Shown here one piece after another: positions 8,410 to 18,580 of a stretch of 64,000 nucleotides of DNA (its first letter is position 1; each line of letters opens with the position of its first letter). Under the pieces are notes generated by a model. The model saw nothing but the letters and a program-made list of their open reading frames with translations. It was not told the DNA's origin and ran no database searches. This DNA is from Agrobacterium sp. a22-2 (GTDB taxonomy: Bacteria; Pseudomonadota; Alphaproteobacteria; Rhizobiales; Rhizobiaceae). Location: NCBI RefSeq assembly GCF_012276985.1, contig NZ_JAAXMM010000002.1:186001-250000 (forward strand), written 5' to 3'. A program made the position numbers and the translations under genes.

Positions 8410-9321
8410 TCAGACGTCCAGGGTTCCGCGCAGGACTTCGACGCTGGCGCCGCTGATAACGACCCGTGTCACCACGCCACCGGTCTTGCTGACACGGATG
8501 CCGATCTCGCTGCGGCGCTTCATCTCGACGCCCTGCTCAATCCTGAAATCCGTTTCCAGGTCGTCCTCGCCGGCAAGCGTCGCGAGATAGGCGCCAAGGG
8601 CCGCCGAGGCGCTCCCCGTCGCCGGATCTTCCGGGACATTGTCGAAGGGCGCAAACATCCGGGCGCGCAGGTGATTGCCGCCCTGGCGGGTATAGAGGAA
8701 CAGCGCGCAGTCGCAGTTTTCGTGGGCATAGCGCTGGACGGCCTCTTCAAGGGCGGCAATGTCGGGCTTGGAGCGGCCGAGCGCTTCGAGAGACGCGACT
8801 TCCGCGACGATGAATTTCAGCCCAACCGAAACGAAGACCGGCGCATGGCGGGCCGTTTCGATGTCGGGACCGGCGAGGGTGGCGCAGCGCGCCAGGAGGG
8901 CGGTATCGACCGTGCTGCCGATGCTCAAGGGCTGCGGCGCGACGATGGCGGCGCTGACGGCCCTGCCGTCCTGGCGCTGCACCTCGACCTCGACGAGGCC
9001 GGCCTTTTCTTCAAAGACCAGCCGCTCGCCCGGCGCCTTGCCGAACACTTGAGGCATATTGGCGAGCACGAAGGCCGTGCCGACATTCGGATGGCCGGCG
9101 AAGGGCACTTCGGTGACGGGGGTGAAGATGCGCACCTGAGCGGTATGGGCCGGATCCTGCGGCGGCAGGACGAAGGTGGTCTCCGAATAGCCGAATTCGG
9201 CGGCGACCGCCTGCATGCGATCGTCGCTCATGCCGGTGGCATCAAGGATGACGGCAAGCGGATTGCCGGCAAAGCGCTCGTTGGTGAAGACATCGACGGT
9301 GACAAAGGCATAGGTCGTCAT
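8410..9321 (-). CDS. PhzF family isomerase/epimerase
   Basis: 303 residues, the usual length for the PhzF (diaminopimelate-epimerase-like) fold. The catalytic glutamate is E47 in the GYSETTF motif, and the second half carries the typical DPATGSA glycine/serine loop. PhzF of Pseudomonas isomerises a phenazine precursor, but most genomic members, including this one with no phenazine genes nearby, have unknown substrates. It is a single gene between convergent and divergent neighbours. Confidence 0.9.
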   Translation of the reverse strand: MTTYAFVTVDVFTNERFAGNPLAVILDATGMSDDRMQAVAAEFGYSETTFVLPPQDPAHTAQVRIFTPVTEVPFAGHPNVGTAFVLANMPQVFGKAPGERLVFEEKAGLVEVEVQRQDGRAVSAAIVAPQPLSIGSTVDTALLARCATLAGPDIETARHAPVFVSVGLKFIVAEVASLEALGRSKPDIAALEEAVQRYAHENCDCALFLYTRQGGNHLRARMFAPFDNVPEDPATGSASAALGAYLATLAGEDDLETDFRIEQGVEMKRRSEIGIRVSKTGGVVTRVVISGASVEVLRGTLDV

Positions 9322-9431
9322 AAGAAGGCGCTCCGATGGTCGCTTGAGATTTGGCCTTAGCTAAATCGGCCGGCGGTCGTGGCGGAACCCCCAAACTTGT
9401 CGCCGAGACAATTACGGTTGCCCGGACACGC

Positions 9432-9460
9432 AAAAACCCGACTGCTGGGGCGCAGCCGGG
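9432..9460 (-). terminator. Rho-independent terminator of fda
   Basis: On the minus strand CCCGGCTGC pairs with GCAGTCGGG (one G-T pair) and is followed by TTTTT. It lies about 80 bases after the aldolase stop. Confidence 0.8.
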
Positions 9461-9538
9461 CGTGATGTCTCAGGTCGATCGATAAGAGGACTCAGGCGAG
9501 ATTTTCCGACTTGCCGCTCCCCATGCCTCGGGGCCGTA

Positions 9539-10435
9539 TCAGGCCTTGTTCACGCTGGCGGCGTAGATCTCGTCGATCGTCTCGGCCAGGCTCGCATTGA
9601 ACTCTGCGTCGCTCATCGTGACACGCAGGTTTTCCGTCAACGCGCGCGAGAAGCTCGCGATCATGCCATGGTTCTGCTTCAGCTTTTCGCAGGCGTCCGT
9701 GCGGCTGTAGCCGCCGGACAGGGCGACGAGCCGGACGACCGATTTGTGAGCGACCAGAGGAGCGTAGAAATTGGCCGATGTCGGGATCGTCAATTTGAGC
9801 ATGACATCGTCGCCGGCGGGAAGCTTATCGAGCTGCCGGGTGATCTCGTCGCGAAGAATGGCTTCCGCCTCGCCCTTCGTCGGGCTCTTGATCGAGACTT
9901 CAGGCTCGATGATCGGCATGAGGCCTTGGCCGATGATCTGCCGCGCCACCTCGAACTGCTGCTGCACGACGGCTGCAATCCCCGCCTTGTCGGCGTGGCC
10001 AATCACCGAGCGCATCTTGGTTCCGAAAATTCCCTTATTCCGGCCACGGATCAGGAGAGCATCCAGATCGGGCATCGGCTTCATCAATTGAACGCCGTTT
10101 TCTTCCGCCATAAGGCCCTTGTCGATCTTGAGAAAGGGCACGACGCCGCGCTTTTCCCAGAGATAGGAGGGGACGGCCTGACCGGCGGCCTCGCCGTCCA
10201 TGGTCCGCTCGAACAGGATGGCGCCGATCACCTTGTCGCCCGTAAACGCAGGGGCGCTCATGATGCGGACGCGCATGGCATGCATCAGGCGGTACATTTC
10301 CTCGTCGCCCTGGTAGTCGGTTTCGGAAATACCGTAGAGACGCAGTGCGCCGGGTGTCGAACCACCGCTCTGATCCAGCGCCGCAATGAATCCCGGCGCC
10401 GAGCTGATCTTGTTCAACATCTTCGCGTCCACCAT
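9539..10435 (-). CDS. fda: Fructose-bisphosphate aldolase, class I
   Basis: 298 residues, similar in length and sequence to the short bacterial class I aldolases (Staphylococcus FdaA type) that cleave fructose 1,6-bisphosphate through a Schiff base. The active lysine is K214 in MLKLTIPT; the N-terminal AALDQSGGSTPGAL phosphate-site motif is also clear. No metal-binding histidines of class II enzymes are present. An AGGAG ribosome site precedes the ATG at 10435. It lies 256 bases downstream of pgk on the same strand, with a long perfect palindrome in that gap, so it may be separately regulated. Confidence 0.93.
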   Translation of the reverse strand: MVDAKMLNKISSAPGFIAALDQSGGSTPGALRLYGISETDYQGDEEMYRLMHAMRVRIMSAPAFTGDKVIGAILFERTMDGEAAGQAVPSYLWEKRGVVPFLKIDKGLMAEENGVQLMKPMPDLDALLIRGRNKGIFGTKMRSVIGHADKAGIAAVVQQQFEVARQIIGQGLMPIIEPEVSIKSPTKGEAEAILRDEITRQLDKLPAGDDVMLKLTIPTSANFYAPLVAHKSVVRLVALSGGYSRTDACEKLKQNHGMIASFSRALTENLRVTMSDAEFNASLAETIDEIYAASVNKA

Positions 10436-10598
10436 GTCTCACTCCTATCGCTAAAAATGGCGCGTTCCGCGCTCACGTCTGTTCTCTGGTTTTACAAACA
10501 ACCGGCAACGCCGGATGGTTCAATCCCCGGATATCCCAAGGCTACCATCGGCGGATAACAGAAGTATTTTTAAAGGGGAATGAGCCCATAAGTACTTG

Positions 10599-10625
10599 AA
10601 ACGATTGAAATGGTTTCAATCGTTT
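10599..10625. promoter_or_regulatory. Perfect inverted repeat, candidate operator upstream of fda
   Basis: AAACGATTGAAA and TTTCAATCGTTT flank a 3-base spacer TGG. There is no T run on either strand, so it is not a terminator. It lies 164-190 bases before the fda start and 67 bases after the pgk stop. The central GAAA...TTTC half sites resemble those bound by LacI-family regulators; the protein is unknown. Confidence 0.55.
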
Positions 10626-10691
10626 GAAAGTTTTGGAAAGCGTCTGAGAGGTTGCAAGCGGCAGCCGAATGTGCCTGCCGCCTGCCTTTCG

Positions 10692-11894
10692 TCACTTGAC
10701 GTCAATCAGGACGGAGACGCCGGGCAAATCCTTGCCTTCCATCCATTCCAGGAAGGCGCCGCCGGCGGTCGAGACATAGGTGAAGTCGTCGGCAACGCCG
10801 GCATGGTTGAGCGCCGAGACCGTATCACCACCACCGGCAACCGACACCAGCTTGCCGGCTTTGGTGCGCTCGGCCGCATGCCGGGCTGCAGCAACCGTTG
10901 CCTTGTCGAAGGGTTCGATTTCGAAGGCGCCGAGCGGGCCGTTCCAGACGAGGGTGGCAGCCTTGGAGATCCAGCCATTGATCGCCTCGATCGACTTCGG
11001 TCCGACGTCGAGAACCATGGCATCGGCGGGGATCGCGTTGATGCTGACCACTTCGTTGGCAGCTCCCGCCTTGAATTCGCGGGCGACGACGCCGTCTTCC
11101 GGCAGCACGATGGCGCAGCCGGCCGTGGCGGCCTCGATCATGATCTGCTTGGCCGTGTCGGCTAGATCATGCTCGCAGAGCGACTTGCCGACATTGGTGC
11201 CGCGGGCGGCGATGAAGGTATTGGCCATGCCGCCGCCGATCACCAGCGCGTCGACGCGCTTGACCAGGTTCATCAGCAGGTCGATCTTGGTCGAGACCTT
11301 GGCGCCACCGACGATGGCGACGACCGGGCGGGTCGGCTTGCCGAGACCCTTTTCCAGGGCCTCGAGTTCTGCCTGCATGGTGCGGCCGGCATAGGCTGGC
11401 ATATGGTGGGCCAGGCCCTCCGTCGAGGCATGGGCGCGATGGGCGGCGGAAAAGGCGTCGTTGACGAAGATGTCGCCGTTGGCGGCCAGGGCCTGCGTGA
11501 ATTCCGGCGTGTTCTTTTCCTCGCCCTTGTGGAAGCGGGTGTTCTCAAGCAGCAAAATGTCACCGTTCTGCATCTTGGCAATCGCGTCCGTTGCGACGGG
11601 GCCGATACAGTCGCTGGCAAAGGCCACCGCCTGATCGAGGATCTCCTCGACCGCATGGGCAATGGGCTCGAGCGACATGTCGGCCACGACCTCGCCTTTC
11701 GGCCGGCCGAAATGGGCGAGCAGGATGACCTTGGCGCCTTTTTCGGAGAGTTCGCGGATGGTCGGTGCGACGCGTTCGATGCGTGTCGCATCGCTGACCT
11801 TGCCGTCGGTAACCGGAACATTGAGGTCGACGCGGACAAGCACGCGCTTGCCTGCGATGTCGGTCAAATCGTCGAGAGTCTTGAAGGCCGGCAT
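10692..11894 (-). CDS. pgk: Phosphoglycerate kinase
   Basis: 400 residues from the ATG at 11894 (MPAFKTLDD); an ATG four codons upstream is in frame but a GGAAAC-type context makes it less likely. The substrate-binding motif RVDLNVP is at residues 21-27 and the nucleotide-binding [12 protein letters not shown] near the C-terminus. It converts 1,3-bisphosphoglycerate and ADP to 3-phosphoglycerate and ATP in glycolysis. It is the first gene of the minus-strand group pgk-fda; gap and tkt are nearby, separated by the antiporter gene. Confidence 0.97.
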   Translation of the reverse strand: MPAFKTLDDLTDIAGKRVLVRVDLNVPVTDGKVSDATRIERVAPTIRELSEKGAKVILLAHFGRPKGEVVADMSLEPIAHAVEEILDQAVAFASDCIGPVATDAIAKMQNGDILLLENTRFHKGEEKNTPEFTQALAANGDIFVNDAFSAAHRAHASTEGLAHHMPAYAGRTMQAELEALEKGLGKPTRPVVAIVGGAKVSTKIDLLMNLVKRVDALVIGGGMANTFIAARGTNVGKSLCEHDLADTAKQIMIEAATAGCAIVLPEDGVVAREFKAGAANEVVSINAIPADAMVLDVGPKSIEAINGWISKAATLVWNGPLGAFEIEPFDKATVAAARHAAERTKAGKLVSVAGGGDTVSALNHAGVADDFTYVSTAGGAFLEWMEGKDLPGVSVLIDVK

Positions 11895-11971
11895 GTTTCC
11901 ACCCATTGTCTTGTTGAAATCGGAGGGTTATGGCGCGGACCATACTATGCCTGCGACCGGACGCAAGGCGA

Positions 11972-13807
11972 TCAGGAACGTTTTTTCGACTGCCAGAACG
12001 TTTGCCGCCGGACTCGATATTTCCGCAGAAAATCGCGCAGGAGATGGGCAAGTTCGCGAATATTGAGGAAAATCGGCCAACGGGTTGCCGGTGCCACTGG
12101 CTCCATCGAGATGCCGACTGAGGCGATATGTCCCGACTCATCGAGGTCGCGGACGATCAGGATGATGCGCCCGAGCCGCACCCGGTCGGCATAGTCCGGC
12201 TTGCCGCCGAGCTTCAACTCAATCAGCTCGCCGATGGTTCGGGTCTTGTCGATTTCGGTCAGGATATCCGGGCCGTAGGCGATGTCCAGTTCGGCCGCCG
12301 AGCGCGATGGCGAGATGACGAAGGTGCCGAAGAATTCGGTGTCATTCGCATCGACCGGGAGCTTGCTGGCAAACAGCCTGTCGATCAGGCGGGAATAGCC
12401 GGGCGCGATGAACAGATAGACCTTGTCGTTTTCCTTCAGACGCCCGGCATACTGGTAGCGCATCGACTTGCCGTCGCGGATCACCAGAGACGGCATGGCC
12501 CAGCGGGGAATGCGCTCGCCGCGCAGCACGGGGCTGTCGGCCACGACGCGGTAGGCCAGAAGCTCGTGATGGGCAGCACCCGGCAGGTCCAGCTCCAGCT
12601 TGTCGATCGCGCCGATGCGCGGCGGCACGATCAGCCCGAGCTTCTTGGCCACCGGCTTGATGGTCCAGCCCTGAATGACCAGCGAGATCATCACCACGAT
12701 GAAGGCGATGTTGAAATAGATCTGGCCGTTCTCCAGGCCGCCGATGATCGGCAGGATGGCCAGGAGGATGGAGACCGCGCCGCGCAGGCCCACCCAGGCG
12801 ATGAAGCCGGTTTCCTGCTGGGTGTAGTCGAAGGGCAGCAGGCACAGCCAGACGGCGAGCGGGCGGGCGATGAACACCAGGAAGACAGCGAGCGCTACCG
12901 CGGGGATCATGATCTGCGGAAATTGCGAGGGCGTGGCGAGCAGCCCGAGCACCAGGAACATGATGATCTGGGCGAGCCAGGTCATGCCGTCTTGGAAACG
13001 GGCGATGGTGACGCCGCCGGGGATCTTGCGGTTGCCGGCATAGATGCCTGCGACATAGACGGCAAGGAAGCCGCTGCCGCCGACGGCGCCGGTATAGGAA
13101 AAGACCAGCATGGAGAGCGCCAGCACGATGATCGGTGCCAGGCCGCGATCGACATTCAATCGCTTGATGACGAAGACGATCAGCGCGCCGCCGATCAGGC
13201 CGAGCGCCACACCCATGCCCATCTGCTCGACGAACAGCCGGAGCAGGCCGAAGCCGAGGGTAGATCCGTTTTCCTGCGCACTGAGCGCCCCGACCAGGGC
13301 AATGGTCAGGAAGATCGCCATCGGGTCGTTGGTGCCGGATTCGACCTCGAGCGTCGAACGGACCCGGTCGCGGATGCTGATGCCGCCGATGCGCAACAGG
13401 AAGAACACTGCGGCAGCGTCGGTCGAGGCGACGATGGAGCCGAGCAGCATGCCCTCGAGCAGCGAGAAACCCAGCACCCAGCTGGCCACCAGCCCGAACA
13501 GGCCGGCGGTGACCAGAACGCCGAAGGTGGCAAGCGTGATCGCCGGCACGGCGGCGAGCTTGAACGACTGGATATTGGTGCGGTAGCCGGAATCGAAGAG
13601 GATGATGGCGAGCGCCACGGAGCCCAGCATATAGGCGGCGGAATTGTTGCTGAAGTCGATGCCGAAGCCATCGACGCCGGCCGCCAGGCCGATCAGCAGG
13701 AACAGCAGGAGGAGGGGGGCACCGAAGCGGAAGGCGAGAAGGCTTGAAAAGGCGGCGAAAAGAACGAGGGCAGTCAGGACTAGCATGACGATGTAAAAGT
13801 TTTCCAA
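11972..13807 (-). CDS. Potassium/proton antiporter, NhaP2/CvrA-like (CPA1 family)
   Basis: 611 residues if begun at the TTG at 13807 (LENFYIVM, read as Met), which has a GGAGAGG ribosome site 6-7 bases upstream and matches the family N-terminus; an in-frame ATG at 13828 is the alternative. About twelve to thirteen helices fill residues 1-390, including STDAAAVFF and ESGTNDP, the conserved charged motifs of CPA1 exchangers. A cytosolic RCK-C (TrkA-C) domain follows at about 400-485, and a CorC/HlyC-like region at the end. The family exchanges K+ for H+ at the inner membrane. Confidence 0.88.
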   Translation of the reverse strand: MENFYIVMLVLTALVLFAAFSSLLAFRFGAPLLLLFLLIGLAAGVDGFGIDFSNNSAAYMLGSVALAIILFDSGYRTNIQSFKLAAVPAITLATFGVLVTAGLFGLVASWVLGFSLLEGMLLGSIVASTDAAAVFFLLRIGGISIRDRVRSTLEVESGTNDPMAIFLTIALVGALSAQENGSTLGFGLLRLFVEQMGMGVALGLIGGALIVFVIKRLNVDRGLAPIIVLALSMLVFSYTGAVGGSGFLAVYVAGIYAGNRKIPGGVTIARFQDGMTWLAQIIMFLVLGLLATPSQFPQIMIPAVALAVFLVFIARPLAVWLCLLPFDYTQQETGFIAWVGLRGAVSILLAILPIIGGLENGQIYFNIAFIVVMISLVIQGWTIKPVAKKLGLIVPPRIGAIDKLELDLPGAAHHELLAYRVVADSPVLRGERIPRWAMPSLVIRDGKSMRYQYAGRLKENDKVYLFIAPGYSRLIDRLFASKLPVDANDTEFFGTFVISPSRSAAELDIAYGPDILTEIDKTRTIGELIELKLGGKPDYADRVRLGRIILIVRDLDESGHIASVGISMEPVAPATRWPIFLNIRELAHLLRDFLRKYRVRRQTFWQSKKRS

Positions 13808-14030
13808 ACCCGTGCCTCTCCGCTTCACCCGTCGCTCTCGGCTTTGCCGCCTGCGTACAGTCCATCGGGTCTGGTCGGCCTATCCCAATAAGACAGGGCA
13901 ACCGGCGCGAAAAACGTCGGCTATGCCAAGGTTTGGATGGGCGGACGCAACAGCCTGGAAAACGCGGCGGAATCGCCAGTGATCAATCTTGCCGCCAATC
14001 ATGATCAGAGTAGGGCGATGGAACAAAAAT

Positions 14031-14066
14031 AAAAGGACGGATCGATTGCCCGATCCGTCCTTTTTT
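14031..14066. terminator. Bidirectional rho-independent terminator after gap
   Basis: GGACGGATCG/CGATCCGTCC with a 6-base loop, flanked by six T on the plus strand and TTTT on the minus strand. It ends the minus-strand gap transcript, 30 bases past its stop. Confidence 0.85.
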
Positions 14067-14090
14067 CATGGGTTTGACTGCGCGTTGCTG

Positions 14091-15101
14091 TCAGATGAGC
14101 TTGCTCAGGGCGACAGCGGTGTCGGCCATGCGGTTGGAGAAGCCCCATTCGTTGTCGTACCAGGTGAGGATACGCACGAAATTGCCTTCCAGAACCTTGG
14201 TCTGGTCGATGGCGAAGATCGACGAATGGCTGTCATGGTTGAAGTCGCGCGACACCAGCGGCTCTTCGGTGTAGCCGAGGATGCCCTTCAGCGCGCCGTT
14301 GGCGGCGGACTTGATGGCCTCGTTGACTTCGGCAACCGTGGTGGTCTTCTTGGCGACGAACTTGAAGTCGACGACCGAGACGTTCGGGGTCGGAACGCGG
14401 ATCGAGGTGCCGTCGAGCTTGCCCTTGAGGTGCGGCAGCACGAGACCGACGGCCTTGGCGGCACCGGTCGAGGTCGGGATCATCGAGAGCGCTGCCGCAC
14501 GGGCGCGGTAGAGGTCCTTGTGCATGGTGTCCAGCGTCGGCTGGTCGCCGGTATAGGAGTGGATCGTGGTCATGAAGCCATGGTCGATGCCGATGGCGTC
14601 GTCCAGGACCTTGACGACCGGCACCAGGCAGTTGGTGGTGCACGATGCGTTGGAGATGACCAGGTGATCCTTGGTCAGCTGGTCATGGTTGACGCCGAAG
14701 ACGACAGTGAGATCAGCGCCTTCGGCCGGAGCCGAGACGATGACGCGCTTGGCGCCAGCCTGGAGATGCAGGGCGGCCTTGTCACGCGAGGTGAAGATGC
14801 CGGTGCATTCCATGGCGATGTCGACGCCGAGTGCCGCATGCGGCAGGGTCGCCGGATCCTTGATCGCGGTTACCTTGATCGGCTTGCCACCGGCCACGAT
14901 GATGGTGTCACCCTCGACCTTCACATCGGCCGGGAACTTGCCGTGGATGCTGTCGTAGCGCAGCAGGTGGGCATTGGTCTCGACCGGGCCGAGATCGTTG
15001 ATGGCCACGATCTCGATGTCGGTGCGGCCGGACTCGACGATGGCGCGCAGAACGTTACGTCCGATACGGCCGAAGCCGTTGATGGCAACTTTCACAGTCA
15101 T
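14091..15101 (-). CDS. gap: Glyceraldehyde-3-phosphate dehydrogenase, type I
   Basis: 336 residues. The NAD-binding motif GFGRIGR is at residues 9-15, the aspartate of AINDLG (residue 36) suggests preference for NAD, and the catalytic cysteine is C154 in SNASCTTNC. It oxidises glyceraldehyde 3-phosphate to 1,3-bisphosphoglycerate. It lies 81 bases downstream of tkt on the same strand and is followed by a strong terminator, so tkt-gap is probably one operon. Confidence 0.97.
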   Translation of the reverse strand: MTVKVAINGFGRIGRNVLRAIVESGRTDIEIVAINDLGPVETNAHLLRYDSIHGKFPADVKVEGDTIIVAGGKPIKVTAIKDPATLPHAALGVDIAMECTGIFTSRDKAALHLQAGAKRVIVSAPAEGADLTVVFGVNHDQLTKDHLVISNASCTTNCLVPVVKVLDDAIGIDHGFMTTIHSYTGDQPTLDTMHKDLYRARAAALSMIPTSTGAAKAVGLVLPHLKGKLDGTSIRVPTPNVSVVDFKFVAKKTTTVAEVNEAIKSAANGALKGILGYTEEPLVSRDFNHDSHSSIFAIDQTKVLEGNFVRILTWYDNEWGFSNRMADTAVALSKLI

Positions 15102-15182
15102 AGATGCACTCCCGCTTTAAAACAGAGCTTCAGTTGATGGTGCGTAAGGGCGCCGGGAAGGTGCCCTCCGTCAATTGGGACT

Positions 15183-17165
15183 TTAGGCGAGGTTGGCCTC
15201 GGCCGCAGCCACGACCGCTTCCGCGGTGATGCCGAAATGCTTGTAGAGGTCCTTGGCGGGGGCAGAGGCGCCGAAGGACTTCATGCCGATAAAGGTGCCG
15301 TCCGAGCCGATGAACGAATCCCAGCCCTGGCGGATACCGGCCTCAACGGCGATCTTGACCGGCGCCTTGCCGATGATCGCCTTCTGGTAGTCGGCCGACT
15401 GTTCGAAGAACAGCTCGAAGCAGGGAACCGAGACGACGCGGGCGGAGACGCCCTTGGCGGCGAGTGCGGCTTGCGCCTTGATGGCGATTTCGACTTCGGA
15501 ACCGGAGGCGAAGATCGATACCTTGGCGTCGCTGGCCGAAATCAGCTCATAGGCGCCGTAGGCGCAGAGGTTCTTCTCTTCGTATTCGGTGCGTGCCGGG
15601 ATCAGGTTCTGGCGGGTCAGCGCCAGGCCCGAGGGACGGTGCTTTTCCTTGAGCGCCAGCTGCCAGCATTCGGCCGTTTCGGTCTCGTCGGCCGGGCGGA
15701 AGAGCAAGAGGTTCGGAATGGCGCGCAACGAGGCGAAGTGCTCGACCGGCTGATGGGTCGGGCCGTCTTCGCCGACACCGATCGAATCATGGGTCCAGAC
15801 ATGCACGACACGGATGCCCATGAGGGCGGCCAGACGCACCGAGGGGCGGCAATAGTCGGAAAAGATCAGGAAGCCGCCGGCATAGGGGATGAGGCCGCCA
15901 TGCAGGGTGATGCCGTTCATGGCGGCGGCCGTCGCATGTTCGCGAATACCGTAATGGATATAGCGGCCGGAGAAATCGGTCGGGGTGATCGACGTCATCT
16001 GGCTGGTCTTGGTGTTGTTGGACGGCGTCAGGTCGGCCGAGCCGCCCAGCGTTTCCGGCAACAGGCCGTTGATGACTTCGAGCGTGTCTTCGGAGGCCTT
16101 GCGGGTGGCGACGGTCGGGTTGCTGGCGGCGACCTTCTTCTTGAAGGCGTCGATGGCAGCGTCGAAGCCGCCGGGCAATTCGCCGGCGAAGCGGCGGTTG
16201 AACTCGGCGCGCTTTTCGGCGTCAGCGCCGGCAAGTCGTGCTTCCCATTCCTTGCGGGCCTTGGTCGAACGCAGGCCGGCAAGCCGCCAGCTGTCCAGCA
16301 CGTCGGCGGGCACGACGAAGGCTTCCGATTCCCAGTTCAGCGACTTGCGGGCCGCGGCAATTTCCTCGGCGCCGAGCGGCGAACCGTGGACCTTGTGGGT
16401 GCCCTGCTTGTTGGGGGCGCCGAAGCCGATGATGGTCTTGCAGGCGATGAAGGTCGGACGGTCCGACTTGTGGGCTTCTTCGATCGCCGCGGCAATCGCC
16501 TCCTGGTCGTGGCCGTCGATCGCCATCGTGTTCCAGTTGGCCGACTTGAGGCGAGCGATCTGGTCGGTGGAATCCGACAGGGAGACGGCGCCGTCGATGG
16601 TGATCTTGTTGTCGTCCCAGAAGACGATCAGCTTCTTCAGCTTCAGATGGCCGGCCATGGCGATGGCTTCCTGGCTGATGCCTTCCATCAGGCAGCCGTC
16701 ACCGACCAGCGCATAGGTATAGTGGCTCTGCAGCTCGGAGCCGAATTCTTGCGACAGCTTGCGTTCGGCGATCGCCATGCCGACGGCATTGGCAATGCCC
16801 TGGCCGAGCGGACCGGTGGTAGTTTCGATGCCGGAGGCATGGCCGTATTCCGGATGGCCGGCGGTCTTGGCGCCGAGCTGGCGGAACTGCTTGATGTCCT
16901 CGATCGTCATGTCCTCATATCCGGTTAGATAGAGAAGCGAATAGAGGAGCATGGAGCCGTGACCGGCTGACAGCACGAACCGATCGCGATCCGGCCAGAG
17001 CGGGTTCTTCGGGTCGAATTTGAGGTAGCGGCTGAAGAGAACAGTGGCAATATCGGCGGCGCCCATGGGCAGGCCGGGATGGCCGGAATTGGCCTTTTCG
17101 ACGGCATCCATGGCGAGGAAACGGATCGCATTGGCCATGCGATGATGTTTTTCGGGAGAGATCAT
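15183..17165 (-). CDS. tkt: Transketolase
   Basis: 660 residues from the ATG at 17165 ([13 protein letters not shown]); the frame remains open for about 200 codons upstream but that part overlaps the DUF4164 gene on the other strand and has no transketolase similarity. The thiamine diphosphate motif GDG is at 155-157 with the closing N at 187, and the active-site histidine motif GHP at 28-30. It moves two-carbon units in the pentose phosphate pathway. Transcribed ahead of gap; the pair links the pentose pathway and glycolysis. Confidence 0.96.
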   Translation of the reverse strand: MISPEKHHRMANAIRFLAMDAVEKANSGHPGLPMGAADIATVLFSRYLKFDPKNPLWPDRDRFVLSAGHGSMLLYSLLYLTGYEDMTIEDIKQFRQLGAKTAGHPEYGHASGIETTTGPLGQGIANAVGMAIAERKLSQEFGSELQSHYTYALVGDGCLMEGISQEAIAMAGHLKLKKLIVFWDDNKITIDGAVSLSDSTDQIARLKSANWNTMAIDGHDQEAIAAAIEEAHKSDRPTFIACKTIIGFGAPNKQGTHKVHGSPLGAEEIAAARKSLNWESEAFVVPADVLDSWRLAGLRSTKARKEWEARLAGADAEKRAEFNRRFAGELPGGFDAAIDAFKKKVAASNPTVATRKASEDTLEVINGLLPETLGGSADLTPSNNTKTSQMTSITPTDFSGRYIHYGIREHATAAAMNGITLHGGLIPYAGGFLIFSDYCRPSVRLAALMGIRVVHVWTHDSIGVGEDGPTHQPVEHFASLRAIPNLLLFRPADETETAECWQLALKEKHRPSGLALTRQNLIPARTEYEEKNLCAYGAYELISASDAKVSIFASGSEVEIAIKAQAALAAKGVSARVVSVPCFELFFEQSADYQKAIIGKAPVKIAVEAGIRQGWDSFIGSDGTFIGMKSFGASAPAKDLYKHFGITAEAVVAAAEANLA

Positions 17166-17498
17166 GACTGTTCCGCTTGTTCCGGGTCTCAAGGAATGGA
17201 AGCTTTTCCAGCAACCATCTGAAAGCGGCTGATCCTTATCAGGTGGATCGCGCAAGTCAACAAAAGCGGCAGCGCTTGGACCGTTGGAGGTCAAGATTCT
17301 GGCCTTCTGCCTGTTTGCTGGGCATTGCCTTCGAGAGGTCCGCCGGCAACGGCTTTCTGCCCCGTCGTCCACAAGCAGGGAGCCGTTGAAACCGTGGCTT
17401 TGTTGACGGGCGGCAATCCAGATGGGTACTGTCACCAATCTTTGTAGTGGGTCTACAGAGTCGATTCGGTGACCTTTTGGGAAAGCCTGGACATAGGA
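17166..17498. other. Divergent intergenic region, tkt / DUF4164-zapA
   Basis: The gap must hold the tkt promoter (minus) and the DUF4164-zapA promoter (plus). For tkt, a minus-strand TTGACT at 17255-17260 with TAAGGA at 17233-17238 (16-base spacer) is a weak candidate. For the plus strand I see only TTGACG near 17402 without a good -10. No other gene is evident. Confidence 0.4.
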
Positions 17499-17768
17499 AT
17501 GCCGACGGACAAGACGGAAACAGCGCTCAGCGCTTTGCGGCAAGCCATTGCCGGCCTTGAAAATGCGATCGACATGCGTATCGAACTGCAGCGGGAAAGC
17601 AGCGAGGTCGAGGGCGAGGTCAGGCGCGTTCATGCCGACCGTGCCCGGCTTGCGCAGGAACTCGACCAGTCGGAATTTCGCGCCAATCGGCTGGAGGAGG
17701 TCAACAGGGAGGTGTCGCGCCGCCTTGTGACTGCTATGGAGACGATCCGCGCCGTTCTCGACCGGTAA
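17499..17768 (+). CDS. DUF4164 family coiled-coil protein
   Basis: 89 residues from the ATG at 17499 ([10 protein letters not shown]). Almost the whole protein is a heptad-like helix rich in E, R, L and A. The small DUF4164 family occurs in rhizobia immediately before zapA, as here (44 bases apart), which suggests co-expression with a cell-division factor; no function is known to me. Confidence 0.8.
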   Translation: MPTDKTETALSALRQAIAGLENAIDMRIELQRESSEVEGEVRRVHADRARLAQELDQSEFRANRLEEVNREVSRRLVTAMETIRAVLDR

Positions 17769-17812
17769 ACCGGGCGGCCCGGTCACACAGATTTTGCAAT
17801 TCGGAAGGCTCT

Positions 17813-18199
17813 ATGGCTCAGGTTACGGTAACGATCGACGGCAAGGCCTATCGCATGGCCTGCGAGGAGGGGCAGGAAGGTCATCTGATCGATCTTGCCA
17901 CCCAGTTCGATCAGTATGTGAACCATCTGAAAGGGCAGTTCGGCGAGATCGGCGATCTGCGCATCACCGTCATGGCCGGCATCATGATCATGGACGAGCT
18001 GGCCGAAATGAAGCGCCGGCTGGCCGGCATGGAGGCCGAACTGGCGACGCTGCGGCAGGGTCGCGATACCGCGCTTGAAAGCGCGCAGGCGCGGGAAGAA
18101 CGTCTGACGGATGCCATTGCCGAGCTCACCGAACGTCTCAACGGCATCAGCCGCAAACTGACCGCACCCGCCTCGCAGCGCGCGCCGGCCGAAACGTAA
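17813..18199 (+). CDS. zapA: Cell division protein ZapA
   Basis: 128 residues. The N-terminal strand-rich part has the family pattern VTVTIDGKAYRMAC and LATQFDQYV, followed by a long C-terminal helix (about 65-115). ZapA dimers and tetramers cross-link FtsZ filaments in the Z ring. An GGAAGG ribosome site precedes the ATG. As in many bacteria it is directly followed by a probable 6S RNA. Confidence 0.92.
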   Translation: MAQVTVTIDGKAYRMACEEGQEGHLIDLATQFDQYVNHLKGQFGEIGDLRITVMAGIMIMDELAEMKRRLAGMEAELATLRQGRDTALESAQAREERLTDAIAELTERLNGISRKLTAPASQRAPAET

Positions 18200-18259
18200 T
18201 TCATTCAAAGATCTGCGGTCTGCCTCTGGCGCTTTGCGTCGATCGGCCCTATATCTCAA

Positions 18260-18405
18260 AATGCGGTCTGCGCCTCTCGACAGGTACCACAATCCCTGGG
18301 GCCATACTCGATCCAAAGGGAGCTGTCCCTGGCCAGGCCCGTGGGCTTGGACACACGGCGCCCACCTACGTTTGTAGGCACCCAGGATCGTAAAAAACCA
18401 CCGGT
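18260..18405 (+). ncRNA. ssrS: 6S RNA
   Basis: This GC-rich, protein-free stretch directly follows zapA, the conserved position of 6S RNA. A rhizobial -10 element CTATAT lies at 18249-18254, which predicts a 5' end near 18260. Several pairing segments are visible: GGCCA/TGGCC enclosing GGGA-GCTG-TCCC, and CCTAC-GTTT-GTAGG near the 3' end. 6S RNA mimics an open promoter and sequesters sigma-70 RNA polymerase in stationary phase. Ends are approximate; I could not draw the full closing stem, so a covariance-model check is needed. Confidence 0.65.
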
Positions 18406-18580
18406 TGCCGTGGATCGCACTTCTCCCTTTTTTGATGTTGTGACGACTGCGGTGCATGCTGCATCGGCGTTGCAGTCCCAGGCGAAGGCTGATGCTGTCG
18501 GCCTTGCGCATTCTTCGAGATTGACCGCGGCTGTGCTTGCGATAGCATCGTTTGAAAACGCTGTACGGGATGCCGATCGG

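Noticed and set aside
10599..10625. FixK/FNR box or terminator
   Set aside because: The spacing between TTGA and TCAA is seven bases rather than six, and there is no T run on either strand.
12128..13747. Long open frame (539 codons) antisense to the K+/H+ antiporter
   Set aside because: It mirrors codon bias of the real gene on the other strand and is full of D, Q, R and H, as seen for shadow frames in GC-rich DNA; the antiporter has clear helices and motifs.
15183..17786. Transketolase extended to 867 residues
   Set aside because: The extra 200 codons lie antisense to the DUF4164 gene and have no transketolase character; the family start is at 17165.
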